From: DATKQD01 sp050695655
GTDB lineage: Bacteria > Chloroflexota > JAJPGV01
DNA length: 58,474 nt
Reading direction: 5' to 3'
Assembly: GCA_050695655.1 (NCBI GenBank)
Contig: JBOGTU010000166.1
Span: 1-58,474 of the forward strand
This document shows, one piece after another, positions 48,008 through 56,936 of the stretch; position 1 is the stretch's first letter, and every line of letters starts with the position of its first letter. The notes beneath the pieces are model-generated. The model saw only the letters and a list, made by a program, of their open reading frames with translations. It had not been told where the DNA came from and ran no database searches. A program made the translations under genes and the position numbers.

Positions 48008-48880
48008 ATGAGCGTTGCTGTTACCCCGCTGCTGGAGCGGCGGTTCACGCTGGGCGAGTGCCCCGTGTGGGATGAACGCGAGCAGGCGCTCTACTTCACC
48101 GACATCACCGCCCGCACCATCCACCGCTACGACTGGTCCCGCCACGACTTGCGCGGCTGGACGCTGCCGGAGGAGTGCGGCAGCTTTGGCCTGCGGGCGG
48201 CGGGCGGCGCCATTGTGGCACAGCGCGCCTCGGTGCATCTGTTCGACTTCGCCAGCGGCCGGCTCACGCGTACGCTGTGCGCCATGCCTGATGAGGTGGC
48301 GCGGCCAACCAACCGCCTGAATGATGGCAAGGTGGCCCCAGATGGCCGCTTCTGGGTGGGCTCCATTGACGATCGCCCCCAGCGACAGCCAGTGGCGGCC
48401 TTGTACCGGGTGGATGCCGATGGCACCTGCGCGAGGATGCGCGACGGCATCACCGGCTCAAACGGCTTGGCCTGGAGCCCCGATGGCCGAGTGATGTACC
48501 ACGCGGATACATCGGCGCGCGAAGTTTCCGCTTACGACTACGACGTCGCCAGCGGCGGCATCGCCAACCGGCGCACGTTCCACACATTCACCGAGGTCAC
48601 TGGCTTCCCGGATGGCGCGGCCATGGATGCCGAGGGCTATTACTGGGTGGCTGGCGTGCGGGGTGGGCGCGTAAACCGCCTTGCGCCAGATGGCACGCTG
48701 GAGCGCTACATCGAGGTGCCGGTTCGTTTCCCTACCATGCCCTGCTTTGGAGGGCCGGATCTGCGCACGTTGTTCATCACCTCACTGGACCGCGGAACCG
48801 CGGACGATCCACAAGGCGGCACGCTCTACACGCTAGGCGTGGACGTGCCTGGCCTGCCTGGTGCCCGCTTCGCCGGGTGA
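48008..48880 (+). CDS. SMP-30/gluconolactonase-family protein
   Basis: 290-residue six-bladed propeller. Metal ligands are expected from Glu in LGECPVWDE, Asn in NRLNDGKVAPDG, Asn in GSNGLAWSPDG and Asp in DGAAMDAEGYYW. The family hydrolyses sugar lactones in oxidative sugar pathways. The ATG at 48008 has GGGAGG 8 bases upstream; an in-frame GTG at 47999 touches that site and is unlikely. Length and motifs are standard. Confidence 0.9.
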   Translation: MSVAVTPLLERRFTLGECPVWDEREQALYFTDITARTIHRYDWSRHDLRGWTLPEECGSFGLRAAGGAIVAQRASVHLFDFASGRLTRTLCAMPDEVARPTNRLNDGKVAPDGRFWVGSIDDRPQRQPVAALYRVDADGTCARMRDGITGSNGLAWSPDGRVMYHADTSAREVSAYDYDVASGGIANRRTFHTFTEVTGFPDGAAMDAEGYYWVAGVRGGRVNRLAPDGTLERYIEVPVRFPTMPCFGGPDLRTLFITSLDRGTADDPQGGTLYTLGVDVPGLPGARFAG

Positions 48881-49159
48881 TCGCTCTATCGAATCAGCAC
48901 ACTCTCTGCACCCGCCACGTCACCGCTGGCCGAGGAAACGGCCCGCACTCTGCCCTCATATGAAAAGAGTCTTCGGAAGCTCTGTTGACGCACCATCCCT
49001 GCTCGTCCTATTTTCATGGAACGGTGGCGTCGCAGCCCGACATGTTGGGCTCTCCCAGTCGGCAGAGGAACGAGATTAGCTCTTCGACGACGCCATGACC
49101 TGCGCTGGCCAGCATCTCGCATATGAACGTCCGGCGGTGACGCCTTCGCCGCAACCGGC

Positions 49160-50536
49160 ATGGCCCAGTATGCGATCCGCGCAGACTCACTCCAGTTCCT
49201 CTCCCGACTGGAAGAGGCGAAGGTGAGGGCCGTTCTGAGGCGCGACGCCACGATAGCCAGCAGCCGGATCGTTTCGCCTGCAGCGTGGGACCGCTGGGCG
49301 CTGGTTGCGCTGCTGGTGCTGGCCAAGGGGACTATCGTGTTGGTGGCCTTTCTGGGTTGGAAGCTGCTGCCCTTCGCCGTGGGCAACTACCAGGTTAACT
49401 TCGTCGATCCGGCGCAGGCCGGCAACTCGCTGGCGACGCTGTTCAGTACCTGGGACGGCCAGCACTTTCTTTATCTGAGCCAGAGTGGATATCGCGCGGG
49501 CATCCTCTCGGACAACCAGTTTCCGCTCTATCCAGCGCTCATCCACCTCGCCGCGCCCATCTTCGGCGGCAGCGCGCGGGGGGCGCTGGTGGTCAGCAAC
49601 GTGGCTTCACTCATCGGCTTCTGCCTGCTGTTCGACCTGGTGCGGCTGCTGTATGACCGCGCGCTCGCCTGGCGCACAGTGCTGCTGTACCTGGCCTTTC
49701 CGACCGCGTTCTTTTTCGCGCTGGTGTACAGCGAGGCCATCTTCTTCTTGCTGGCCATGCTGTTCTTCCACTTCCTCTTTCGCGGCCGCCTGGCCTGGGC
49801 GGCGCTGCCGGCGGCGCTGCTGCCTCTGGCCCGCGCACCCGGCTTCCTGATCCTCATTCCCTTCGTCAGCTACTACCTGGTTGAGGTGGCTGGGTTGGGC
49901 CGGCCGTTTTGGGGCGTGGCGCGGCATGATCCTGGAACGGCGACCGTGCCCGCTGATGCGGTCAGCGCCGCGGGCACACCGAGTGGCCAGGCAGCTGGCT
50001 GGCTGGACGAGTTCAAGCCGCGTGCTCTGTGGTCGCCCCGGGCGCTGCTGGTGCTTTCACCGCTCCTGGGCGTGGGCGCTTACCTGGGCTTCATGTATTT
50101 GGCCACCGGCAACCCGTTCGAGATGGCCCGCGCGGCGGCGTCCAACGTGTCCGGATTCTCGCCCACGCTCTTCATGCACCCCGGGCGGCTCGTACACCAG
50201 CTCACGGACCAGCCACTGCAGATTCACGGTTTCACCAACTCCATGCTGGACCGCGCCTTCTTCCTGGCGTTTGTGGCGCTGCTCATCCCGCTGTTCCGCA
50301 AGGTGCACATTTCGCTGGCGCTGTATGGGCTGGCCATGGGCGCCATCAGCGTGGTAGGCGGGAGTTTTGTCTCCTACACGCGCTACGTGCTGCTGGCCTT
50401 TCCGGTGTTCATCGCCGTCGCCCTGCTGCTGCGTGGCCGGCGGGCCGGAGTGCTGTGGCTGCCCCTGCTGTACCTGTTCACCATGCTCCAGAGCCTCTTG
50501 CTGGTGATGCAGGCGCTCAATTACTGGGTGGCTTGA
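49160..50536 (+). CDS. PIG-V-like integral membrane mannosyltransferase
   Basis: 458 residues, about 10 membrane segments. WDGQHFLYLSQSGY after the first membrane helix is the lumenal/extracytoplasmic acidic motif of PIG-V-type GT-C enzymes, and NQFPLYPALIHLAAP follows it. Family members use polyprenol-phosphate-mannose, which the DPM-like enzyme at 26413 could supply. The start is uncertain; about 45 hydrophilic residues precede the first helix. A TTGACG-18-TATTTT promoter-like pair lies at 48985-49014, about 145 bases upstream, in an otherwise empty 280-base gap. Confidence 0.75.
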   Translation: MAQYAIRADSLQFLSRLEEAKVRAVLRRDATIASSRIVSPAAWDRWALVALLVLAKGTIVLVAFLGWKLLPFAVGNYQVNFVDPAQAGNSLATLFSTWDGQHFLYLSQSGYRAGILSDNQFPLYPALIHLAAPIFGGSARGALVVSNVASLIGFCLLFDLVRLLYDRALAWRTVLLYLAFPTAFFFALVYSEAIFFLLAMLFFHFLFRGRLAWAALPAALLPLARAPGFLILIPFVSYYLVEVAGLGRPFWGVARHDPGTATVPADAVSAAGTPSGQAAGWLDEFKPRALWSPRALLVLSPLLGVGAYLGFMYLATGNPFEMARAAASNVSGFSPTLFMHPGRLVHQLTDQPLQIHGFTNSMLDRAFFLAFVALLIPLFRKVHISLALYGLAMGAISVVGGSFVSYTRYVLLAFPVFIAVALLLRGRRAGVLWLPLLYLFTMLQSLLLVMQALNYWVA

Positions 50537-50566
50537 GGCCTGAGCAACGCGAGGGGTAGCCGCGGG

Positions 50567-50902
50567 TCAGTCCAGCGGGATAGCCACGGAGATGCGTGGC
50601 GCGTTGCCCACCACGCGGGTAGTGTGCCCGTGGCCGGTGAGGTCCTCGGCGAGGGTGACGTGGCCAGCGCCAAAGCGATGGATGCTGCCATCGCCCAGGC
50701 CAATCTCGTACTCGCCCGCCAGGGTGATCACGAACTGCCGCCGCGGCGCTGGGTGCCAGTCCAGAAAATCGCCCGGCGGCGACGAGCGGAAGACAATGCC
50801 GGTGGCCCTTTGCAGCGTGGCCAGTTCAGGATGGCTGTCCAAGGTCAGCGCATCCATGTGCGTTTGCCCGTCGGCGCCGCTGTACAACCGCGTGAATTCC
50901 AT
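50567..50902 (-). CDS. Small cupin-domain protein
   Basis: 111-residue single cupin barrel: DFLDWHPAPRRQFVITLAGEYEIGLGDG is cupin motif 1 in reduced form and FGAGHVTLAEDLTGHGH is motif 2, supplying His ligands for a metal. GGAG lies 6-7 bases before the ATG. Function unknown; small cupins act as isomerases, dioxygenases or sensors. Confidence 0.82.
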   Translation of the reverse strand: MEFTRLYSGADGQTHMDALTLDSHPELATLQRATGIVFRSSPPGDFLDWHPAPRRQFVITLAGEYEIGLGDGSIHRFGAGHVTLAEDLTGHGHTTRVVGNAPRISVAIPLD

Positions 50903-51037
50903 ATGCTGCTCCTGGCGTGTTGGGATCGAAACGTGTGTGCCACCGAATCGCGGACCAACCTTACCCGCGCTGCCTGGTGGATCGCAATGTGAGCAGCTGC
51001 TCGGGCCGCTGACGGTTTGCCGGGCATCTCGCCGCGG

Positions 51038-51358
51038 CTACGCGCGCCGCGGAAAGTCCCTGCCGAAAAAGCCACCAAGAGGCCGGGCGTGCACGTGGTA
51101 ATGGGCGGGGATGTTGCGCATGTGATCGTCCAGCCAGGCGGAGCCGAAGTGCTGTTCGGCGACCTCCAGCAGGCGGGCCTGCATGTGCGTGGCCACATGC
51201 GCCGGCGGCTCAGTGCCATGCTCTTTCCAGACCGCCATGGGCACGGCGCAAATCTCGCACTCGGCAATCCAGCAGTGGGCGTCTTCGTAGAACCAGGGGG
51301 TGATGTGTGCCGCTTCACACAACTCGCACGGTCGGCTGGGTTGGCCGCTGGTTGCCAT
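51038..51358 (-). CDS. HIT-like zinc-binding small protein
   Basis: 106 residues. Paired cysteines in RPCELCEAAH and ECEIC suggest a zinc site, followed by VWKEHGTEPPAHVATHMQA and a late IPAHYHVHAR, similar to the His-rich end of HIT-fold proteins. No catalytic HxHxH triad is certain. The ATG at 51358 is preceded by TACGCT 9 bases upstream; the upstream frame is antisense of the SDR gene. Divergent from the SDR gene with a 37-base gap. Confidence 0.7.
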   Translation of the reverse strand: MATSGQPSRPCELCEAAHITPWFYEDAHCWIAECEICAVPMAVWKEHGTEPPAHVATHMQARLLEVAEQHFGSAWLDDHMRNIPAHYHVHARPLGGFFGRDFPRRA

Positions 51359-51395
51359 CTGAATTAAAGCGTACGCGCAAGGGCGACGAGCGACA

Positions 51396-52205
51396 ATGAT
51401 GAGCACGATGAATCGATACGCGGGCAAAACGGCGCTGGTGACAGGCGCATCCTCGGGCATTGGCGAGGCCTTCGCCCACGCCCTGGCCGCGCGACGCATG
51501 GCGCTCATCCTCACCGCGCGGAGCGAGCAGCGCCTCAACGCGCTCGCCGCGGAGCTGTCCGCGGCACATGGCATCGCCGCCGTTGCCATTCCCGCGGACC
51601 TCAGTCGCGAAGGCGGTTCCGCTGGATTGGTGGCCGCGGTTCAGGGGCGTGGCCTCACCGTGGACCTGCTGGTCAACAACGCCGGCTTCAGCAATCAGGG
51701 GCCATTTGCCCAGCTGGATGGTGCGAAAGAACAGGGCGAGATCCTGGTGAACGTGGCCTCCGTGGTGGGCCTGACGCATGCGTTCCTGCCACCGATGATC
51801 CAGCGCCGCGCCGGCGCCATCATCAACGTCGCGTCCGTAGTGGCCTTCTTCCCTCTGCCGTACCAGGGTGTGTACGGTGCCAGCAAGGCCTTCGTCCTCT
51901 CCTTCTCACACAGCCTGGCCGCGGAGCTGCGAGGCAGCGGCGTCCAGGTGCTGGCCGTGTGCCCCGGCACCACGGCCACCAACTTCTTCTCAGCCATGGG
52001 CTCCGACCACCTGCTGGAAACCGCCAGCCGCTTCAACAGCATACGCGCGCCGCGGCAGGTCGCCGGGACTGCCCTGCGCGCGCTGGATCGCGGCCGCACC
52101 GTGGCCGTGGACGGCGCGGCCAACCGCGCCCTCACACTGGTTACCAACCTGCTGCCAGCCGCGGCCCTGGCTCGCGCGATCGCGCGCGTCACGCGACCCA
52201 CTTGA
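51396..52205 (+). CDS. Short-chain dehydrogenase/reductase
   Basis: About 269 residues, classical SDR: cofactor motif TGASSGIG at about 17-24, NNAG near 95, catalytic Ser in INVASVV, YxxxK in YGASKAF, and CPGTTATNF after it. NADP is suggested by ARSEQRL after beta-2. Several in-frame ATGs (51396, 51399, 51408) make the exact start uncertain. Substrate unknown. Confidence 0.88.
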   Translation: MMSTMNRYAGKTALVTGASSGIGEAFAHALAARRMALILTARSEQRLNALAAELSAAHGIAAVAIPADLSREGGSAGLVAAVQGRGLTVDLLVNNAGFSNQGPFAQLDGAKEQGEILVNVASVVGLTHAFLPPMIQRRAGAIINVASVVAFFPLPYQGVYGASKAFVLSFSHSLAAELRGSGVQVLAVCPGTTATNFFSAMGSDHLLETASRFNSIRAPRQVAGTALRALDRGRTVAVDGAANRALTLVTNLLPAAALARAIARVTRPT

Positions 52206-52328
52206 GCGCGGCAACGGGCCGCGGTGCAGAGGTGGCCGCTCTGTACGATACGAGGGTAGGCCGATCGTGGCTCGCGAGGCAGGGAACCGTGAGACGCCGA
52301 ATTGGGTGGACGGGCTAAGGAGGAGCGA

Positions 52329-53168
52329 GTGGCAGAGCAGGGCGCACGGCGAGCGTTCCGATTTGGAGTGGTGGCCGCGCCGGCGGGCGGGGGTGAGCAA
52401 TGGCGCACGCTGGCGCAGCGAGTCGAGCAGCTCGGCTACTCAACACTGCTGTCACCGGATGGCCTCCAGCTGCTCTCCCCCATAGCGGCGCTGGCGGTCG
52501 CGGCCAGCGTCACGACGCACCTACGTGTGGGCACCTTTGTGATGGCCAGCCCGCTGCGGCCACCGTGGCTGGCCGCGTGGGATGCGCACAGCCTCTCGGT
52601 GCTGGTGGGCGGCCGGTTCGAGCTGGGCATCGGCACTGGCCGGCCGGAGGTGGCAGCACAGGTCGCGGAGCTGGAGGGGCAGCCACAGAGCTCGCCCGGG
52701 CAGCGCCTGGGTCAGGTGGAGCAGACCATCGATCGCCTGCGCGAACTGGATGGCGCCCAGCACACGCCGGTGATGATCGCCGCCTCGGGCCCCAGGGCGC
52801 GCGCGCTGGCCGCGGCCAAGGCAGATATTGTCACGCTGGCCGCGGGCCCGCTCGCCACGCGCGATGAGATGCGCCTGCTCTCCCAAGATCTGCTGGCGAA
52901 GGCTGGCGATCGCGCGGCGAGCCTTGAGCTGGCGCTGAACATCTTTGTCGTGGGGGAGGATGTGCCGCCCTGGATGGCGCAGTTCATGGGTGTGGACTCG
53001 GCCGCGCTGCGCACCGCGGATTCGCTGTCGATGCTGCGAGGTACCCGCCAGCAGATGGTGGACGAGCTGCTTCGGCGGCGCGATGCCTGTGGGGCGAGCT
53101 ACATCAGCGTGAACGCTGCCTTCTTTGAGCAGCTGGCGCCGGTGGTGGAGCAGCTTCACGGGCGCTGA
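52329..53168 (+). CDS. LLM-class (luciferase-like) flavin-dependent oxidoreductase
   Basis: 279 residues, F420- or FMN-dependent TIM-barrel family. FRFGVVAAPAGGGEQW, the SVTTHLRVGTFVMASPLRPP segment, LSVLVGGRFELGIGTGRPEVA and PVMIAASGPRALAL-type blocks identify it. GTG at 52329 follows AAGGAG; a frame extension of 9 codons is possible. Runs with the SDR and Rieske genes on the same strand but with gaps of about 120 and 90 bases, so not clearly one operon. Confidence 0.85.
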   Translation: MAEQGARRAFRFGVVAAPAGGGEQWRTLAQRVEQLGYSTLLSPDGLQLLSPIAALAVAASVTTHLRVGTFVMASPLRPPWLAAWDAHSLSVLVGGRFELGIGTGRPEVAAQVAELEGQPQSSPGQRLGQVEQTIDRLRELDGAQHTPVMIAASGPRARALAAAKADIVTLAAGPLATRDEMRLLSQDLLAKAGDRAASLELALNIFVVGEDVPPWMAQFMGVDSAALRTADSLSMLRGTRQQMVDELLRRRDACGASYISVNAAFFEQLAPVVEQLHGR

Positions 53169-53261
53169 GTGTTCTTCTGCCGGGCACAGATTCAGCTTCG
53201 CTCTTGAACAATGCGCGCTGGAATGCTAAGAAGTGGAAGCAACTGACGAGGAAGGATCGAC

Positions 53262-54578
53262 ATGCTCAGCCAAGAAGACAACGACTACCTCTGCCACATC
53301 GGGCCAGGCACGCCCATGGGCGCGTTCATGCGCGAGTACTGGGTGCCGGCCGTACTGTCGGATGAGCTGCCCACACCGGACTGCGCGCCCCTGCGTGTGC
53401 GGCTGCTGGGGGAAGACCTCATCGCCTTTCGGGTGACCTCCGGCAAGGTGGGCCTGGTGCAGAACTCCTGCCCACACCGTGGCGCCAGCCTCTTTTTCGG
53501 CCGCAATGAAGAACAGGGGTTGCGTTGCGTCTATCACGGCTGGAAGTTCGACCTTGCCGGCCAGTGCGTGGACATGCCCAATGAGCCGGCAGAAAGCAAC
53601 TTCAAGCAGAAGATCAAGGCCGTCGCCTACCCCTGCGTGGAACGCAACGGCATCATCTGGACCTATATGGGGTCACGCGGCACTCCGCCGCCGCTGCCCG
53701 ACTTCGAGGCCAACATGCTGGGCGAGGGCAGCTACGACATCTCGATCATTCACCGGCCCTGCAACTGGATGCAGGGCTGGGAGGGCGAGATGGACACGGT
53801 GCACCAGGCCTTCCTACACAACGGTGCCGTGAAGGTGGCAGACACGACGCCCGACACGTTGGATTACTACATCGCCCGTACGCCCGCACCGCTGTTCAGC
53901 GTGGTGGAAACGGAGTTCGGCACGTCCTATGGCGCCTGGCGCCCGGCGGATGACGACACCTACTACTGGCGCATCGCCCACATGCTGTTCCCCTTTTACG
54001 CCATGATCCCCACCGGCGCCATCGGCCACGAGGTGCGCTTCGCGGCCTATGTGCCGATGGACGACACCCACACCCTCCATTGGGAGATCGCCGCGCGGCT
54101 GAATAACGACGCTGAGCTGCCAACGTGGGCCCGCCGTCCGCAGGGGCGCGGTGGGCCGGCCAACCGCCCTCGGGATCTCTTTCTGCCCAACACCAGCGAC
54201 TGGTACGGGCGCTTCAACACTCGCCAGAACTGGGACAATGACTACGAGATCGATCGCGACGCGCAGCGGAACTGGAAGAGCTACACCGGCATCGCCGGCA
54301 TTCGCCAGCAGGATATGGCCGTCACGGAGAGCATGGGGGCCATCATGGATCGCACCAAGGAGCACCTGGGCACCACCGATGCCCTCATCATCCGCACCCG
54401 CCGCAAGCTCATAGCCAGCGCCCGGGCGCTGGCGGAGCAAGGGACCATTCCACCAGGTGTGGATTCGCCCGAGGTCTACCGCCAGCGCTCCGGTGGGGTG
54501 GTGCTGCCGCGCGAGCAGGGCTGGTGGGATGGCACCGCCGAGCTGCGCGGCCGCTTCTCCGAGGCCGCCGTCCGTTAG
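53262..54578 (+). CDS. Rieske non-heme iron oxygenase, phthalate-dioxygenase-like
   Basis: 438-residue oxygenase alpha subunit. The Rieske cluster motif is CPHRGASLFFGR and CVYHGWKF (residues about 70-95). The mononuclear iron site follows in GEMDTVHQAFLH with its two His; the third ligand is further on. The start LSQEDNDYLCHIGPGTPMG matches the phthalate 4,5-dioxygenase/phenoxybenzoate group. These oxidise aromatic acids or demethylate aryl ethers using a reductase that is not encoded nearby. AGGAAGGA precedes the ATG. Convergent with a decayed peptide transporter. Confidence 0.92.
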   Translation: MLSQEDNDYLCHIGPGTPMGAFMREYWVPAVLSDELPTPDCAPLRVRLLGEDLIAFRVTSGKVGLVQNSCPHRGASLFFGRNEEQGLRCVYHGWKFDLAGQCVDMPNEPAESNFKQKIKAVAYPCVERNGIIWTYMGSRGTPPPLPDFEANMLGEGSYDISIIHRPCNWMQGWEGEMDTVHQAFLHNGAVKVADTTPDTLDYYIARTPAPLFSVVETEFGTSYGAWRPADDDTYYWRIAHMLFPFYAMIPTGAIGHEVRFAAYVPMDDTHTLHWEIAARLNNDAELPTWARRPQGRGGPANRPRDLFLPNTSDWYGRFNTRQNWDNDYEIDRDAQRNWKSYTGIAGIRQQDMAVTESMGAIMDRTKEHLGTTDALIIRTRRKLIASARALAEQGTIPPGVDSPEVYRQRSGGVVLPREQGWWDGTAELRGRFSEAAVR

Positions 54579-54585
54579 GCGAAGG

Positions 54586-55118
54586 CTAATGGCCCATGGC
54601 TGCCTTGAGCTTGGCATCGATCCACAGGTACTTGGTCCACTGCCAGACTCCAGCCCAGCCGGTCCAGTTGATGCCGTAGTAGGTCTGGGCGTAGGGCCAC
54701 CACAGGTTGTACTGGTAGGGCACCGGCATGAAGATGGCCCAGGCCGACTGCAGCTCGTGCACGCCCGCCGCCTTCATCGCCTCGAAGTAGTTGTTGGGCT
54801 GGGCCACCATGTATTTGGCGATGTCGTCCGGCACGTTCAGGTAGTAGGGGTCTTTCATGTGTGCCCGGTTCGAGAGCATGCCAGCTTTCGTCGTCAGCAT
54901 TTCATCCGGCGCCCAGATGCCAATGGCGCTACCCCACCACATCTGGTCGAAGTTGTTGGTTCCGCCCACAGCGTTGTACTGGCTCTGATCCATCGCCTGA
55001 ATCTGCATGTCGATGCCAACCTTGGACAGGTAACCCTGCAGCAGGGCCATCTCGTCCGACTGGCTTGACGGTCCCTGGATCTTGGTCTTGGCTTGCTTGA
55101 GGGTAACCTTGGCACCTC
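54586..55118 (-). pseudogene. C-terminal fragment of a peptide/nickel ABC binding protein (SBP_bac_5)
   Basis: About 178 residues in frame: GPSSQSDEMALLQGYLSKVG, then FDQMWWGSAIGIWAPDEML, SNRAHMKDPYYLNVPDD, VHELQSAWAIFMPVPYQYN and a typical ending YLWIDAKLKAAMGH. This is the last third of a DppA-like protein. Its N-terminal two thirds and signal peptide are missing, and immediately upstream lies the start of a permease gene in another frame. A deletion within a transporter operon explains both. Confidence 0.75.
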
Positions 55119-55130
55119 TCTGCAAAGCGG

Positions 55131-55325
55131 TCAGAGTGTGGCAACGCTGCTGGTCCAGCGTTTGCCCGTATCGCTCGAGCCGCCGGAGCTGCCCATCTGG
55201 GCGATCATCATGTCCACGACGTTGCCCGGGATGAAGCGCACCGAGAGGAACACCACCACCGTGACCACGAGCATGGTGGGGATGAGGAGGATCAACCTCC
55301 GGATTACATAAGCCGCCAATGTCAT
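55131..55325 (-). pseudogene. N-terminal fragment of a DppB-type ABC permease
   Basis: MTLAAYVIRRLILLIPTMLV starts a DppB/OppB-like permease, followed by VRFIPGNVVDMMIAQMG. Homology ends near residue 50 and the frame stops at 55131, just before the binding-protein fragment begins. Only the first membrane helix remains, so it is not functional as a channel. Promoter and ribosome site may still be active. Confidence 0.75.
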
Positions 55326-55476
55326 TCCGCTTCTCGGGCTCCGCCCCTCTCGGGGACATCCGGGCCACCGGGACGCGAAATTTCCGGCATCCTACCATAC
55401 AGAGAGGCCGGGACAGCGGTGTCAGCGGGCTGAAGACGACAGGTTCTGTCTACGTGAACAGCAATCTCTTCAAGCC

Positions 55477-55953
55477 TTAGCGGCGGTTCAGCGCAAGCGT
55501 CTGATAGCGGCGGAGCAGCGTTTGCCACCACTCGGCAAGACGCAGTTGGGTGGCCTCCAGCGGGAAGCCATGGCGCGCCACGTGATCCCGCGGAATCGTG
55601 TCCCAGCCAAGATGCTCCACGACAACTCGGGTTTCCGAGCCTAGCGGCTCGAAGCGAACGTGGACCTCAGTCTGCTGGTCCGGCCCAAAACCCTCCTGGC
55701 GCCACTGGAACGCGAGACGCGCGGGTGGGTCCCATACGATCACCCGGCCAACCTCGAAAAGCGTTCCGTCGGGCTGTGTCTCGACCAACCGCCCATCCGC
55801 TCCGGCCTCGAAGGCGAGCCTGCCTGGACCTCGGGCTGTGAAGCGGAAGAGGCCGTTAGCTTGCCACCAGTCGCCAATTTCGCCGGTAAACGCCTGGAAC
55901 GCGCGCTCGGGGGAAACGTCCACCCGCAGCGCCACGACCACGCGGGACGGCAT
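55477..55953 (-). CDS. SRPBCC/AHSA1-like START-fold protein
   Basis: 158 residues. VVVALRVDVSPERAFQAFTGEIGDWW is the helix-grip entry of the AHSA1 family; VIVWDPPARLAFQWR and VHVRFEPLGSETRVVVEHLGWD follow. Such proteins commonly sit beside an ArsR-type regulator, as here; the role is probably binding a hydrophobic ligand. Its ATG overlaps the ArsR stop by one base (TGATG), so the two are translationally coupled. Confidence 0.88.
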   Translation of the reverse strand: MPSRVVVALRVDVSPERAFQAFTGEIGDWWQANGLFRFTARGPGRLAFEAGADGRLVETQPDGTLFEVGRVIVWDPPARLAFQWRQEGFGPDQQTEVHVRFEPLGSETRVVVEHLGWDTIPRDHVARHGFPLEATQLRLAEWWQTLLRRYQTLALNRR

Positions 55954-56285
55954 CAGCCAGTCTCCAGATGAGCCTTAAGGGCGGTCAGCTGTTCGGCCCA
56001 CACTCGTTCGGTCACATCCAGCCACGCCTTCAGTTCGGCCACCGGCTCCGGCCGGAGCGTGTAGATGCGGATGCGAGCGTCGAAAGGCGGATGACTCTCC
56101 GTTACCAGTCCAGTCAGGCGCAGGCGACGCAAGTGCCGGCTCATGGACGGCGCAGGCAGTTCCAGTGCAGCGGCCAGTTCGCCTGCCCGCCGGGGGCCCT
56201 GCCGCAGGATTTCTATCGTTCGGCGGCGCTCAGGCTCCGCCAGCGCCTCCAGCGTGCGGTCCAGGCGGGTAACGGCAACGCTCAC
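55953..56285 (-). CDS. ArsR-family transcriptional regulator
   Basis: 110-residue winged-helix repressor: LDRTLEALAEPERRRTIEIL, then GPRRAGELAAALELPAPSMSRHL (helix-turn-helix) and SHPPFDARIRIYTLRPEPV (wing). No metal-binding cysteine pair, so it senses something other than thiophilic metals. GTG at 56285 starts just before the first helix. It lies between a VOC gene (28-base gap) and the coupled SRPBCC gene, the common ArsR-SRPBCC-VOC arrangement. It probably represses its own operon. Confidence 0.88.
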   Translation of the reverse strand: MSVAVTRLDRTLEALAEPERRRTIEILRQGPRRAGELAAALELPAPSMSRHLRRLRLTGLVTESHPPFDARIRIYTLRPEPVAELKAWLDVTERVWAEQLTALKAHLETG

Positions 56286-56313
56286 GTGCGTGCCCTGGGT
56301 GGTGGCGCCATGG

Positions 56314-56784
56314 TCAGGCCCAGTTGGGGGCCACGATGTTCGCCCCCAGCGTCCGCTGCGCCTCTTCGCGCGACACATTCCGCACTGTTTGGCCCATGCT
56401 CCACACGTGGCCCTCCGGATCCTTGGCGAGGTACGTGCGGTCGCCATAGAACTCGTCCTGGGGCGCTCGGATGATCTCGGCGCCGGCGGCTCGGGCCCGC
56501 GCGCAGTGAGCGTCCACGTCGCTCTCCAGGTGAACGTGCACGCTGGCCGTGTTGGCACCGCCCACCGAGGCGGAGCTCTTCACCCACTCCGCCCACTCGC
56601 CGCCAACCATGACGCGCCCCTTGCCGCCAATGCTCATCTCCGCGTGCATCATCGTTGGATCACCCTCTGGCCCTTCAATGAGCATGCTGATTTCGAAGCC
56701 GAACGCTCTCTCCAGCCAGGCCAGTGCCGCCTTGGGGTCGCGGTACGAAACCGACGCCACGAATGGCTCATCGAACGCACCCAT
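56314..56784 (-). CDS. VOC-superfamily (glyoxalase/bleomycin-resistance fold) protein
   Basis: 156 residues, two beta-alpha-beta-beta-beta modules: VSYRDPKAALAWLERAFGFE and VHVHLESDVDAHCARARAAGAEII, with DRTYLAKDPEGHVWSMGQ at the end. Metal ligands could be His and Glu in MMHAEMSIGG and the late Asp/His. PhnB-like members of this family have no known enzyme activity. AGGAGA lies 7 bases before the ATG. First gene of the VOC-ArsR-SRPBCC operon. Confidence 0.88.
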   Translation of the reverse strand: MGAFDEPFVASVSYRDPKAALAWLERAFGFEISMLIEGPEGDPTMMHAEMSIGGKGRVMVGGEWAEWVKSSASVGGANTASVHVHLESDVDAHCARARAAGAEIIRAPQDEFYGDRTYLAKDPEGHVWSMGQTVRNVSREEAQRTLGANIVAPNWA

Positions 56785-56842
56785 TTGCTATCTCCTACAA
56801 ATATCTTTCTGTTGGAGAACTATTAACAGATAGGAGAAGTAT
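56785..56842 (-). promoter_or_regulatory. AT-rich promoter/operator of the VOC-ArsR-SRPBCC operon
   Basis: This short patch is strikingly AT-rich for the window. It holds an inverted repeat TCTGTT (56808-56813) / AACAGA (56825-56830) and a direct repeat GGAGAACTAT (56814-56823) / GGAGAAGTAT (56833-56842), 19 bases apart. An ArsR-type repressor could bind here; the exact -10/-35 is not assigned. Confidence 0.45.
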
Positions 56843-56936
56843 AAGAGGTACCTGGGCTTGCAACGGGCCGCTCGCGTGCGGAGGGCCGGACGCTCGACGA
56901 CGCGCACATCCTCGTCTGTTAGCATGTGGCACAGCT

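Noticed and set aside
48959..49079. A 40-codon open frame between the SMP-30 and PIG-V-like genes
   Set aside because: No ribosome site, no similarity, and it overlaps a plausible promoter (48985-49014).
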